Shown here: piece after piece, positions 1-10,664 of the stretch | Layout of the letters: each line of letters starts with the position of its first letter | Position numbering within the stretch: the stretch's first letter is position 1 | Notes under the pieces: generated by a model | Databases searched by the model: none | What the model was told of the DNA's origin: nothing | The model's input: only the letters and a program-made list of their open reading frames with translations | Assembly (NCBI RefSeq): GCF_033115175.1 | Contig: NC_084834.1 | Coordinates: 7,847,294 to 7,911,293 of the forward strand | Source: Lepus europaeus | Lineage: Eukaryota; Chordata; Mammalia; Lagomorpha; Leporidae | DNA: 64,000 nt | Direction of reading: 5' to 3' | Translations under genes and position numbers: made by a program

Positions 1-151
1 GGGCCCAGATACTTGAATCATCCTCGGCCTTCCCAGGTGCATTCAGCAGGTAGCTGGATGGGAAGCAGAGCAGCCTGGGCTCAACCAGCTCTCACATGGG
101 ATACCACCATCAAAGGCAGCAGTGTTACCTGCTGTGCCACAACACTGGCCC
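1..151 (-). mobile_element. C-SINE, older-type, cut by window edge
   Basis: Only the body and head are present. The minus-strand head ends in the usual ...CACAACACTGGCCC motif at 151. Confidence 0.85.
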
Positions 152-427
152 AAAGGATGTTCTTATAGGGAACATCCTTGGAAGACAGAGATAGTGCCTC
201 CCTCCAGAGCAAAGGGAAGGTTTGTTTACTCCAAGATAATAAAGATAATGTCTCACTTCCGAGAGCTGTCAGGCCAACTCACTGCCTATTATAAAGCATT
301 TGAGTTGCTATTTACCAGAACTGTAGATTAAATGAGATGATTTATACTTAAAACATAGTCTACCCTTTGTATCTAACCTTGGATTCCACCAAGGATTTAA
401 GTCTTAAAATTTATTTATAATATCTTT
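152..427. other. Unassigned AT-rich sequence
   Basis: No gene, RNA or repeat family recognised. A 69-codon open frame at 122-331 shows no protein features. Confidence 0.4.
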
Positions 428-1104
428 TAAAGATTTATTTGAAAGTCACAGGGAGGCAGAGAGAAAAAGGGAGGGAGGGGGCCGGCGCCGCAGCTCACTA
501 GGCTAATCCTCCGCCTTGCGGCGCCGGCACACTGGGTTCTAGTCCCAGTCGGGGCACCGATCCTGTTCCGGTTGCCCCTCTTCCAGGCCAGCTCTCTGCT
601 GTGGCCTGGGAGTGCAGTGGAGGATGGCCCAAGTCCTTGGGCCCTGCACCCCATGGGAGACCAGGAGAAGCACCTGGCTCCTGCCATTGGATCAGCGCAG
701 TGCGCCGGCCGCAGCGTGCCTACCGCGGCGGCCATTGGAAGATGAACCAACGGCAAAAGGAAGACCTTTCTCTGTCTCTCTCTCACTGTCCACTCTGCCT
801 GTCAAAAAAAAAAAAAGGGGGGGGGAGGGAGGGAGAGAGAGAGAGGTCTTTCATCCACTGGTTCACTCCCCAGGTGGCTGCAATGGCCAGAGCTGCACTG
901 ATCTGAAGCTAGGAGCCAGGGGCTTCCTCTGGGTCTACTACACGGGTGCAGGGGCCCAAGGACTTAGGCCATCTTCTACTGCTTTTCTAGGCCATGGCAG
1001 AGAGCTGGATTGGAAGAGGAGCAGCTGGGACTCGAATCAGCACCCATATAGGATGCCAGTGCTGCAGGCCAGGGCTTTAACCCACTGTGCCATAGCACTG
1101 GCCC
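428..1104 (-). mobile_element. C-SINE, older-type, split by a nested SINE
   Basis: The tail-side piece is 428-479 and the body and head are 817-1104. A plus-strand C-SINE (480-816) separates them inside a purine-rich GGGAGG tract, which is duplicated on both sides. Confidence 0.8.
480..816 (+). mobile_element. C-SINE, young-type, nested
   Basis: Complete copy from the GGCCGGCGCC head to a 13-base poly-A. It is inserted in opposite orientation inside the older SINE at 428-1104. Confidence 0.9.
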
Positions 1105-1130
1105 TGAAATTTTTAAATATTAAACATTTT

Positions 1131-1490
1131 TAAGAAATGAGACAGAGCAAGTTCTTCCATACTCTGGTTCACTCCTCAATTGGCTGCAAAGGCCAGAGCT
1201 ATAGCAATCTGAAGCCAGGAGCTTCTTTCAGGTCTCCCACGCAGGAGTAGGGGCCCAAGGACTTGGGCCATCTTCTGCGGTTTTCTCCAGCATTGTGGCA
1301 CAACCTCAGAGCACTAGTTTCAGTCTCAGCTGCTGCTGATGTGCCTGGGCGAGCAATGGAGGATGGCCCAAGTTCTTCGATCCCTGCCACATGGGAGACC
1401 CAGACAGTTCCTGGCCCTTGGCTTTGGTCTGGCCATTGCGGTCATTTGGAGAGTGAACCAGCAGATGGAAAACTCTCCTACCTTGTCATT
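1131..1490. mobile_element. Fold-back C-SINE composite
   Basis: Positions 1131-1292 read as a minus-strand C-SINE (tail then body). At about 1293 the sequence changes to a plus-strand C-SINE body and tail. The halves are complementary over their shared part and could form a hairpin. Confidence 0.7.
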
Positions 1491-1579
1491 AGGCCTTTAA
1501 ATATTTTAAAGGAGTTATGTTGTTGCTGACATGTACTATACAGTTAGGCCTGCAATGGTTGCAACTGCACTAAACATGT

Positions 1580-1790
1580 TGACTTTGTTTTCTTGTTATT
1601 ACCTATACAATAAAATGCAACAACTATTTACATAAGATTTACATTATATTAGATATTATAAGTAATCTAAAGATGAGTTAAAGTGTATAAGAGGATGCTG
1701 GTAGGTTCAATCCAAATATATTCCATTTTAAACAATGAGCTTGAGTGTATCTGAATTTTGGTATGCACGAGGTGGTTATAAAAACACATG
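1580..1790. mobile_element. Old DNA transposon remnant, Tigger/MER2-like
   Basis: The run TATTTACATAAGATTTACAT, followed by 'ATTATAAGTAATCTAAAGATGA' and '...GAATTTTGGTATGC', resembles the widespread pogo/Tigger-related non-autonomous elements I know from other mammals. The family name is from memory. Confidence 0.45.
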
Positions 1791-2005
1791 CATATGTATA
1801 CAAATACACTCACACCTGGGATATAACTAATGTAGGAAAAGATCAGTCTTCAGATCAGTCATAAATCAGTTTCTTTGATTTTACACTTATGAGGTATAAT
1901 CAGATTTTCTCTTTGTGATTTACTGTAGGTAGCACACTGTTCTATTTTACTTCCACTGTTGGGAGAATTCTGTCCCGACATCCGCGTTTACCTGGCTGCC
2001 ATGTT
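1791..2005. other. Unassigned intergenic sequence
   Basis: AT-rich with short CA/TA-rich stretches. No gene or named repeat recognised. Confidence 0.4.
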
Positions 2006-2014
2006 TCTCTAGTT

Positions 2015-2350
2015 TTTTTTTTTTTTTAAAGATTTATTTATTTATTTGAAAGTCAAAAGTTACACAGAAAGAGAAGGAGAGGGAGAGAGGGGTCTTCCAT
2101 CTGCTGGTTCACTCCCCAGTTGGCTGAAACAGCCAAAGCTGAGCCGATCTGAAGCCAGGAGCAGGGACCTTCCTCTGGGTCTCCCACACAAGTGCAGGGG
2201 CCCAAGGACTATGGGCCATTTTCCACTACATTCCCAGGCCATAGCAGAAAGCCAGATCGGAAGTGGAGCAGCCAGGTCTTGAACCGGCGTCCATATGTGA
2301 TGCCAACACTGCAAGGCAGCAGCTTAACCCACTACGCCACAGTGCCAGCC
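2015..2350 (-). mobile_element. C-SINE, older-type
   Basis: Full-length copy with T-rich tail at 2015. TSD TCTCTAGTT lies at 2006-2014 and again just after the head. Confidence 0.88.
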
Positions 2351-2506
2351 TCTCTCTAGTTCTAGCAGAAGTTGAGTGTGGTTTAGATATTATCTTTCTT
2401 TGTTTTTAAAAGAAGCCTACAAACAACAGTGGATCAAAATGTAGGTATAACTTAAAGAAGAATCAAATGAGTTCTTATATAGCACCCAGATTAAGAAATA
2501 AAAACA

Positions 2507-2815
2507 GGCCGACACTGTGGTACAGTGGGTTAAGCCACGGCTTGCCATGTGGCATGCCATACCCAAAGCACTGGTTCAAGTCCTGGCCACTCCACTTCCA
2601 ATCCAGATTCTTGCTAATAATGTGTGCCCTATGAGGCAGCAGATGATAGATTAAGTACCTCCCCCACATGGAGGAGACTTAGATGGAGTTCCTAACTCCT
2701 GGCTTCAGCCTGGGCCAGATCTGACTGTTGTAGCTATTTGGGGAATGAACCAAGGAATGAAAGATCTTTCTCCGTCTCTTTATCACTCTGCCTTTCAAAT
2801 ATATCTGAAAAATAA
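2507..2815 (+). mobile_element. C-SINE, older-type
   Basis: Head GGCCGACACTGTGG, diverged body, tail CAAATATATCTGAAAAATAAG. Confidence 0.8.
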
Positions 2816-2889
2816 GTAAAACAGCCTCTGTGGCCACCTCCAATTGACATCAATCCCCCTCATCATTGAGGAATTTGCTATCTTGTTTT

Positions 2890-3176
2890 AAAAATAAATT
2901 TTTATTTGTGATACAGAGAGAAAAATTTCCTGTCTGCTGGTTCATTCTCCAATGCCTGGGGCTGGGCTAGGCCAAAGCCAGGAGCTGGGAACTCAATATG
3001 GTTCTTCCACATGAGTGACAGGGACCAACTACTTGAGCCATCACTTGCTACCTCCCAGGATGTGCATGAAAAGGAAATGAATCGGCAGTAGAGCTGGGAC
3101 TTGAACCTGGGCCTTCTAAGTTGGGATGTGGGTACCCCAAGCAGCATCTTAACCACTAACACCAAATGCTGACCCC
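2890..3176 (-). mobile_element. C-SINE, ancient diverged copy
   Basis: Recognised from the conserved TCTGCTGGTTCA, AGCCAGGAGCTGG and ACCAAATGCTGACCCC segments. It is probably an early subfamily. Confidence 0.65.
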
Positions 3177-3290
3177 ATTTACTATCTTGATGTTCATAAT
3201 TCCCTTGAGAGTACTTAAAGTTGAAATGAAAGGATGCTAAACAGTAACGCCAGAGAGTAAGAAAGTCTGAAATTTGTTGGCAATGAATAC

Positions 3291-3338
3291 AGGCTACTTC
3301 CAAAAACTCACAGGAAATGGAATTAAAAGGTAAATTTT
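3291..3338. mobile_element. Mariner-like MITE end fragment
   Basis: CTTCCAAAAACTCACAGGAA followed by ATGGAATTAAAAGG matches the terminal sequence shared by the other mariner-like copies in this window (for example 36573-36682 and 61638-61770). Only one end remains. Confidence 0.45.
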
Positions 3339-3995
3339 TGGGGTTGTTGTTGTATGGCAGGTTAAGCTGCCACTTGCAATGCTGACATCCCGTAACAGTG
3401 CTGGTTCCAGTCCTGGCTACTCCACTTCTGATCCAGCTTCTGCTAATGCACTTGGGAGGCAGCAGATGATGACCCAAGTTCTTGGGTCTCTTGTCACCTA
3501 CCAGATAGAGTTCCTGGCTCCTGGCTCCAGCCTGGCCCAGCCCTAGATGCTGTGAGCATTTGGGGAGGGAACAAGTGGATGGAAGACAGATCTCTCTTTG
3601 GCTCCCATTTTCACTCTCTTGCTCTCATTCTGCCTTTTTTTTTTTTTTGACAAGCAGAGTTAGACAGTGAGAGAGAGAGAGACAGAGAGAAAGGTCTTCC
3701 TTCCATTGGTTCACCCCTGAAGTGGCTGCTACGGCCAGCGCGCTGCGCCAATCCGAAGCCAGGAGCCAGGTGCTTCCTCCTGGTCTCCCATGCGGGTGCA
3801 GGGCCCAAGGACCTGGGCCATCCTCCACTGCCTTCCCAGGCCACAGCAGAGAGCTGGACTGGAAGAGCAGCAACTGGGACAGAGCCAGTGCCCCAACCGG
3901 AACTAGAACCCGGAGTGCCAGCACCGCAGGTGGAGGATTAGCCTAGTGAGCCGCGGAGCCGGCCATCATTCTGCCTTTTCAAGTATATGAAAAAA
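3339..3995 (+). mobile_element. C-SINE, older-type, split by a nested SINE
   Basis: Head and body at 3339-3638 and tail at 3966-3995. The copy at 3639-3965 is inserted in its tail. Confidence 0.75.
3639..3965 (-). mobile_element. C-SINE, young-type, nested
   Basis: TSD TCATTCTGCCTTTT at 3625-3638 and 3966-3979. Full length from GACAAGCAGAG to GCGGAGCCGGCC. Confidence 0.92.
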
Positions 3996-4053
3996 ATAAG
4001 CATTTTAAAAATACTGTTTTTCCAATCTTATCAAGATATGCAGACATGAGTCT

Positions 4054-4408
4054 GTATAATTTTTTTAAGACTCATCTATTTATTTGAAAGACAGAGTTAC
4101 ACACAGTGAGAGTGAGAAAGAGACAGACAGACAGAGACAGAGAGATTGTTCATCTACTTCACTGCTGCTTCACTCAAAAGGCTGCAACAGCCAGGGCTGG
4201 GCCAGGCCAAATTCAAGAGTGATGAACTCCATCTGCATCTCCCATTTGGGTGGCAAAAGCCCAAATACTTGAGCCATCTCCTGTTGCTTCCCCTGGTATA
4301 TCAGCAGGGAGCTGGATTGCAACTGAAGCAGCCAGGACTCAAACTGGTGTTCATATGGGATACAAGCAACACAGGCAGCAGCTTAAGTTGCTGTGCCACA
4401 ACGTGTGC
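4054..4408 (-). mobile_element. C-SINE, older-type
   Basis: Diverged full-length copy with a GACAGACAGACAGAGACAG expansion in the purine-rich tail region. Confidence 0.75.
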
Positions 4409-4830
4409 ACCTATATAATACATATAATACATTCTATCATTGCAGTTCAGCTATATTTACAGGTATGGACCTTAAGTTCTAAAATAAACCTGTTTTTCTA
4501 TTTTTTATGTAAAATCATTAAGTAGTTCAAAAAACCTTAAAAACAAATTCCAAAAACAAAATGGAGTTAAGAAAAGAAAATAGACTAGGTTGGTCAATTT
4601 GTAATATGCTCTGTAGAAGATGTCAAACTCAGAATTTACTCTAGCATATGTAACCTGGTTGGGGTAAATGCTGTCATCTTCCTGCCTAACAAGGACTCGG
4701 GACATGGGAAAACTCACTGCTTCCGGGCTCAGGAAGAACACAAAAAGCTAGTGGGCTACTATGGTCTTCAATAACAGGTTTCGGGAGCCAAAAACTTCAA
4801 GATATGCCAAAAGTTGATTTGCATTTCTTA
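4409..4830. other. Unassigned intergenic sequence
   Basis: No motif or repeat recognised. The 78-codon minus-strand open frame inside it (4505-4741) has no recognisable domain. Confidence 0.4.
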
Positions 4831-4843
4831 TCTCTTTGATTTT

Positions 4844-5174
4844 TTTTTTTTTTTTGACAGGCAGAGTGGATAGTGAGAGAGAGAGACAGAGAGCAAGGTC
4901 TTCCTTTTTGCCGTTGGTTCACCCTCCAATGGCTGCTGCGGCCGGCGCATCTCGCTGATCCGAAGCCAGGAGCCAGGTGCTTCTCCTGGTCTCCCATGCG
5001 GGTGCAGGGCCCAAGGACTTGGGCCATCCTCCACTGCCTTCCCGGGCCATAGCAGAGAGCTGGCCTGGAAGAGGGGCAACCAGGATAGAATCCGGCGCCC
5101 CAACCGGGATTAGAACCCGGTGTGCCGGCGCCGCAAGGCGGAGGATTAGCCTGTTAAGCCACGGCGCCGGCCAA
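4844..5174 (-). mobile_element. C-SINE, young-type
   Basis: TSD TCTCTTTGATTTT at 4831-4843 and 5175-5187. Poly-T tail followed by GACAGGCAGAGTGG, and a GC-rich head ending GGCGCCGGCC. Confidence 0.93.
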
Positions 5175-5339
5175 TCTCTTTGATTTTCAATCTGCAAGTT
5201 ACACTGACCATCATACATATAATCAGACAAAAGTGAATCAGGCAGCTTGGAAATCTCTTCTAACTCTTAAAATTCTGTTTCCCACAGAATACATAAATTA
5301 AGTCCCAGAATAAAAATTCATATTTAAAAAGGAACTATA

Positions 5340-5474
5340 GGCCAGCACTGCGGCTCACTAGGCACGCCTACCGCGGCGGCCATTGGGGGGTGAACCAACG
5401 GCAAAAGGAAGACCTTTCTCTCTGTCTCTCTCACTGTCCACTCTGCCTGTCAAAAATTAAAAAAAAAAAAAAAG
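5340..5474 (+). mobile_element. C-SINE with large internal deletion
   Basis: The first 24 bases (box A region) join directly to the 3' third (ACGCCTACCGCGGCGGCC onward), so box B and the central body are missing. Near-identical flanks AAAGGAACTATA and AAAGGACCTATA look like a TSD. Confidence 0.8.
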
Positions 5475-5483
5475 GACCTATAT

Positions 5484-5821
5484 AAGCACAAAACAAAAAT
5501 GCAAAAAATACACAAAATAAAAATACCCAAACAATCCTTAGGCTGACAATGGCTTTCTAGGTAGGTGTTATAGACAATGCTAATAATAATAATAAAACTA
5601 AAATAAGTTTTTAAAAAAGAAAGCAGCCTCTTACATTATAGACAAAATATTAACATCTCTAATAAATAACTTTCACTAAAAGAAAACAGACAAGCAAGCC
5701 AATGGAGCTCAATAGGGAAAATACACTAGAGAAAATATAACAGACAAAAACAAGTTGTTAATACAAGAAAGTAAAATGAAAAAACAAAAAGTTCAAATTA
5801 ATCAATAATAAAAGAAAAGGT
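5484..5821. other. A-rich unassigned sequence
   Basis: Strongly A-rich with a short AAT microsatellite near 5580. No gene or repeat family recognised. Confidence 0.4.
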
Positions 5822-6118
5822 AAGTGGATTAAGTCCCCATTTGGGATGCCCACATCACATACTGGAATGTCGGTTCAAGCCCTGGCTATTCCATTTCCAT
5901 TCCAGCTCCCTGTTAATGCCTGGAAAGCACTGGGAAGATGGCCTAACTGCTCGGACCCCTGAAACCTATGTAGGTGACCCAAATGGAGTCCCAGCTTCCT
6001 GGCTTCAGACTGACCCAGCACCAGCTATTGTGGCCATTTGTGAGAAAACTAACAGATGAAAGATTTTTTTTTTCTCTTTCTCCATCTCTGTTGCCCTGCC
6101 TTTCAAATAAATAAATAT
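5822..6118 (+). mobile_element. C-SINE, ancient diverged copy
   Basis: Body motifs TGGTGACCCAAATGGAGTCC-like and CTTCAGACTGACCCAGC, with tail CAAATAAATAAAT. Confidence 0.65.
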
Positions 6119-6320
6119 TTACAAAAGCAAATATAATTTGAAAAAATAAGATCCCTATTTGTTGCTTAGAAGATTTGAGACAATGCAGTGCTAGGAAATG
6201 GAAATGGGTTGTACAAGGAAGATGGATACTCTCACATTTTAAGAGACTGTGCCATAAATATTTAGTGTCTTTTGGGAAGCAATCCTGCTTTATCAATTTA
6301 AATAGAGTTTTGCTTTTAAC

Positions 6321-6387
6321 ATTTTTCATCTAGAAATTTGTTCTATAGAAATCCTTGCAGAACTAGCAAGCAATCTTCCTAAAGTCT
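6321..6387. repeat. Copy A of a perfect 67-bp duplication
   Basis: Starts ATTTTTCATCTAGAAATTTG. Identical to 7201-7267, exactly 880 bp downstream in the same orientation. Copy A lies outside any recognised SINE and copy B lies inside one. Confidence 0.95.
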
Positions 6388-6403
6388 CAGCTTTCATTTC
6401 AAA

Positions 6404-7041
6404 TGTTTTTTTAAAATGTTAACTTATTTTATTTGCAAGCCAGAGAGATATAGAAAGAGAGACAGACAGACAGACATCTCCCATCTTCTGACCACTATCC
6501 AAATGCCTACAGCAGCCAAGGCTGAGCCAGGCCAAAGCCACGAGCTAGGAACTCCACCAGATTTCCCATATGGATCACAGGGACCCAAGTACTGGAGTTG
6601 CCTCCCAATGTGCACATCAGCTGGAAGCCTGCATTTGGAGCAAATCCCAGATTTAAACCCAGTCTCTTCAATATGGGATGCAGGTATCCCAAGTAGAGTC
6701 TTTTTTTTAAAAAAAAGATTTATTTATTTACTTGAAAGGCAGAGTAGAGAGAGAGAGAGAGAGAGGTCTTCCATTCACTGGTTCATTCCACAGATGGCCA
6801 CAACTGCTAGAACTGGGCCCATAGGAAGGCAGGAGCTTCTACTGGGTCTCCCACGAAGGTGAAAGGGCCCAGGGACCTGGGTATCTACTACTGCTTTCCA
6901 TAGCAGAGAGCCATAGCAGAGAGCTAGATCAGAAGAGGAGCAGCCAGGTGTCCACATGGGAGGCCGGCACTGGAGGCGGCAGTTTTACTCACTATGCCAA
7001 AGCACTGGCCCAAGTGGAGTCTATGCTAAATGTTCACCCCT
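6404..7041 (-). mobile_element. C-SINE, ancient copy split by a nested SINE
   Basis: Pieces 6404-6700 and 7011-7041, separated by the copy at 6701-7010. Ends ...AAATGTTCACCCC. Confidence 0.65.
6701..7010 (-). mobile_element. C-SINE, older-type, nested
   Basis: Flanked by CAAGTAGAGTC (6690-6700) and CAAGTGGAGTC (7011-7021), a TSD with one mismatch. Confidence 0.85.
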
Positions 7042-7092
7042 AGTTTCAAAACAACCTAAGTATTGAGACTAGTGTAATAAATTAGACATTTG

Positions 7093-7376
7093 GGGCTGGT
7101 GTTGTGGCAAACAGTTAAGCCTCTTCCTGCAAGTTAGCATCCCATATGGGTGCTGGTTCAAGTTCCTGCTGCTCTACTTCTCATCCAGCTCCCTGTTAAT
7201 ATTTTTCATCTAGAAATTTGTTCTATAGAAATCCTTGCAGAACTAGCAAGCAATCTTCCTAAAGTCTTACCTTTAGTCTCAATCTTCCTAAAGTCTCATT
7301 GGGGAAAGCAGTGGGAGATGGCCCAAGTGCTTAGACCCCTGTACTCACGTGGGAGATCTAGATGAAGATCCAGGAT
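7093..7376 (+). mobile_element. C-SINE, older-type, interrupted by copied local DNA
   Basis: The head and body are broken after CAGCTCCCTGTTAAT by about 100 bp of foreign sequence (7196-7299), then resume at GGGAAAGCAGTGGGAGATGG. The 3' tail is missing. Confidence 0.7.
7201..7299. repeat. Copy B of the 67-bp duplication plus a short re-copy
   Basis: 7201-7267 equals 6321-6387 exactly. Its last 17 bases (CAATCTTCCTAAAGTCT, 7251-7267) recur at 7280-7296, so the end was copied again. Confidence 0.93.
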
Positions 7377-7575
7377 TACAAAAAACTATGAATGGATTTC
7401 AACCATTTTGGTTCCAAAACAAACTTCACTTTTTAAATTCCATGGTCCAGATACTTTTTGCAGTACCCTTGCACATCTTTAAATATTTGTTCAGGTTAAC
7501 ATGGTTTTATACAATGCATATTGTGGAATTAGAAGGGCAAAATAAAAACATCAATTTTTGAAATTGCTTGACTTT
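7377..7575. mobile_element. Mariner-like MITE plus shared flank, copy 1
   Basis: Contains an AATTCCATGGTCCAGATACT-like mariner end followed by GTGGAATTAGAAGGGC and ATCAATTTTTGAAATTGCTT. The same order of segments occurs at 14034-14260, so the two loci are copies of one composite repeat. Confidence 0.5.
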
Positions 7576-7577
7576 CT

Positions 7578-7914
7578 TAAATTTTTTTAAAGATGTATTT
7601 ATTTATTTGAAACAGAGTTATAGAGAGGCAGAGATAGAGAGAGAGGTCTTCCATCTACTGATTCACTCCCCAGATGGCCACAACAGCTGGACCTGTGCCG
7701 ATCTGAAGCCAGGAGCCAGGAGCTTCTTCTGGGTCTCCCACGTGGGTGCAGAGGCCCAAGGATACCCAAGGATTTGAGCCATCTTCCACTGTTTTCCCAG
7801 GCCATTAGCAGAAAGCTGGACTGGAAGTGGAGCAGCTGGGACTTCAACTGGCGCCTACATGGGATGCCAGTACTGCAGATGGCAGCTTTACCCACTATGC
7901 CACAGCGCTGGCCC
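7578..7914 (-). mobile_element. C-SINE, older-type
   Basis: Full length, from AAAGATGTATTTATTTATTTG to CCACAGCGCTGGCCCC. Contains a short duplication CCCAAGGATACCCAAGGAT. Confidence 0.85.
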
Positions 7915-7945
7915 CAGCTTTATTAATTTAAGAAAAAGAAAAAGG

Positions 7946-8291
7946 GGGCCGGCACTGTGGCACAGTGGGTTAACGCCCTGGCCTGAAGCGCTGGCATCCC
8001 ATATGGGCGCTGGTTCAAGACCCAGTTGCTCCACTTCCTGTCCGGCTCTCTGCTATGACTCGGGAAAGCAGTGGAAGATGGCCCAAGTCCTTTGGCCCCT
8101 ACACCCACGTGGGAGACCCAGAAGAGGCTCCTGGCTCCTGGCTTCAGATCAGCGCTGCTCCAGCCATTGTGGCCATTTGGGGAGTGAACCATCGGATGGA
8201 AGACCTCTCTTCTCTCTTTCTCTCTGCCTCTCCTCTCTCTGTGTAACTCTGACTTTTAAATAAAATAAATAAATCTTAAAAAAAAAAAAAG
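7946..8291 (+). mobile_element. C-SINE, older-type
   Basis: Well-preserved head GGGCCGGCACTGTGGCACAG and tail AAATAAATAAATCTTAAAAAA. Confidence 0.9.
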
Positions 8292-8297
8292 GCTTCT

Positions 8298-8610
8298 GGG
8301 GCCAGTGTTGTGGCACAGTGGGTTAAGCTGCCACTTGCCATGTCAGCATCCTGTATTAGACTGCTGATTCCAGTCCTGGCTGTTCCTCTTCTGATCCAGC
8401 TCTCTGCTTAATGAGCTTGGGGAAGCAGAGGGAGATGGCCCAAGTACTGTGGCCTCTGCCACCTACATGGGGGACCCAGACGAGGTCTTAGCCTCCTGGA
8501 TTCAACCTGGCCAGTCCCAGCAAATGGGGCCATTTAGGCATGAACCAGTGGATGAAAGATCTCTGGCTCTGGCTCTCCTTTCAAATAAATAAATCTAAAT
8601 TTTTCAATAA
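8298..8610 (+). mobile_element. C-SINE, older-type
   Basis: Follows the previous copy head to tail after about 7 bp. Tail CAAATAAATAAATCTAAA. Confidence 0.82.
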
Positions 8611-8924
8611 GTTAGATGTTATTTACATGATATAGTATGGTGCCACTGAGAATGAGGTAGAATACTAAATGGATTGTTTAGAAAAAAGTTTACAATATAT
8701 ATTTCCAAAAAATATGCTGAGTGCAATATGCTATCCTATTTAATCCTGGAACAGAAAAACATTAGAGAACAACGGGGAAACCAAAACCTATACTTACTAA
8801 TATCAAACAAATGGTGATTGCACTGGGTTAATACCCGTACTATCATTATATAAGATGCTAACATTAGGGGAAATCTAGTAGAAGAATATAAGAACTCTAC
8901 TATTTTACACCTTTCTTTTTCCTT
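8611..8924. other. Unassigned AT-rich sequence
   Basis: No gene, RNA or repeat family recognised. Confidence 0.4.
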
Positions 8925-9236
8925 ACTTTTAAAAAAAATTGTTATTCTTATTTTATTTGAAAGGAGAGACAGAGACACAGACACAGAGAGATTATCCATC
9001 TGCTGGTTCACGACCCAAATGTCTGCAACAACTGGCCCATGCCCAGAGCCTAAAACTCAATTCAGGTCTCCCATCTGGGTGGCACAGACCTTAGTCCCTT
9101 AGACTTGAGCTATCACCTGTTACCTTCAAGTGTAAGTTTTAGCAGAAGCTGTATTGGAAGTGGAAAAACCAGGATTCAATATGGGATGTGGACATTCCAA
9201 GCCTCAACTTAACGGCTTAACCAAATGCCCATCCCT
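8925..9236 (-). mobile_element. C-SINE, ancient diverged copy
   Basis: TCTGCTGGTTCA, CTCAATTCAGGTCTCCCATC and AACCAAATGCCCATCCC are recognisable. Confidence 0.65.
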
Positions 9237-9237
9237 G

Positions 9238-9532
9238 ACTTTTCCATGAATTTTTTTGTTGTTGAAAGGTAGGCAGACAGACAGACACACACACACACAC
9301 ACAGCCTGCAACAGTCAGGGCTAGGCCAGGCAGAAGCCAGGAGCCTTGAGCTCAATCCAAGTCTTCCACATGGGTGACCAAGACACAATTACTTGAAACA
9401 TCACCTGCTACCTCCCAAGGTACATTAGAAGGAAGCCAAAATTTCTAGCAGACCCAGAATGCAAACCCAAGCATTCCTACACGTGACGTCAGTAACACCA
9501 ACAGCAACTTAACTTGTTCCAAACACCTTTTT
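9238..9532 (-). mobile_element. C-SINE, ancient diverged copy with CA run
   Basis: A (CA)n run near 9283-9302 has replaced part of the purine-rich region. The rest of the body is recognisable. Confidence 0.55.
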
Positions 9533-9544
9533 GAAATACCTTCA

Positions 9545-9800
9545 GGGCTGGCACTGTGGCATTACAGGTAAAGCTGCTGCCTATAGTGCTGGCATCCCAT
9601 ATGGGTGCCGGTTCAAGTCTCGGCTGCTCCACTTCTGATCCGGCTCTCTGCTATGGCCTGGGAAAGCTGTGGAAGATGGCCCAAGTCCTTGGGCTCCGGC
9701 ACCCATGTGGGAGACCTGGAGGAAGCTCCTGGCTCCTGGCTTTGGATCAGCTCAGCTCCGGCCATCGTGGCAAATTGGGGAGTGAACCATCGGATGGAAG

Positions 9801-9852
<52 letters not shown>

Positions 9853-9916
9853 CTCCTTCTCTCTCTGTGTAACTCTGACTTTCAAATAAATAAATAAGTA
9901 AATCTTTTTTTAAAAA
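9545..9916 (+). mobile_element. C-SINE, older-type, with expanded CT tract
   Basis: Full length. The CT-rich tail region has grown to about 46 bp of (CT)n at 9801-9846. Flanks GAAATACCTTCA and GAAATACCTCCA resemble a TSD. Confidence 0.9.
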
Positions 9917-10315
9917 AAGAAATACCTCCATACATATTTCAGAATATGATTCCTTTTAGGTGATATAATTGACTTGCTATTTTGTGTGTCTACTTTTTTA
10001 TACTATAATGTTCTTCTAACAAGGATATTAATTCCAAGTAATTTCTGTGTATTCATGAAGCACTTTACACAGATCTTATTTTTTTCTGTACTTACTTTTT
10101 AAAATTTTACGAAATTTCAAACATATACACAGGCTCAAAGAGTGCTAAAGATCCCGTGGGTGACTTTTTTAAAAGTCATCAACACATGACCAATCTTGTT
10201 TCATCTGCCCATTTTGGTCCAGACTCACTTCCCTTAGACTACTTTGAAGTTAATCTTCTCATTTGTAGACATCATATCATTTCACCCAAAACATTTCAAC
10301 ATATATTTAATGTTT

Positions 10316-10621
10316 TTGAAAATTTTTATTTATTTGAAAGGCAGGACATGAGAGAGAGAAAATCTTTTTTTATCTGCTGGTTTACTCCCCAAATGGTCCC
10401 AATACCCAGGGCTGGACCACTCCAAAGCCACATGCCAGGAATTCCATCCTGCTCTTCCATGTGGGTGGCAGGGGCCCAATTTGGGCCATCAACTATTGCT
10501 TTCCCAGGCATATTACTAGGAAGCTGGATCAGAAGCAGAATGGCTGGGACTCGAACTGGCACTCATATATGGGATGTTGGCATCACAGTGGTGGCTTAAC
10601 CCACTGTGTCACAATGCTGGC
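10316..10621 (-). mobile_element. C-SINE, older-type
   Basis: Inserted into the ancient repeat at 10085-11175. Flanks CAACATATATTTAATG and CAACATATATTTCTAA share CAACATATATTT as TSD. Confidence 0.85.
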
Positions 10622-10664
10622 TGCTCAACATATATTTCTAAAAGATAAGAAGTATTCAATAATA

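Noticed and set aside
2902-3477. 191-codon minus-strand frame
   Set aside because: It runs through two C-SINEs and a mariner-like fragment.
4797-5230. Open frames of 76-103 codons across the young C-SINE, repeated on both strands at many other SINEs
   Set aside because: The same peptides recur wherever a young C-SINE lies. They come from the GC-rich SINE sequence and not from genes.
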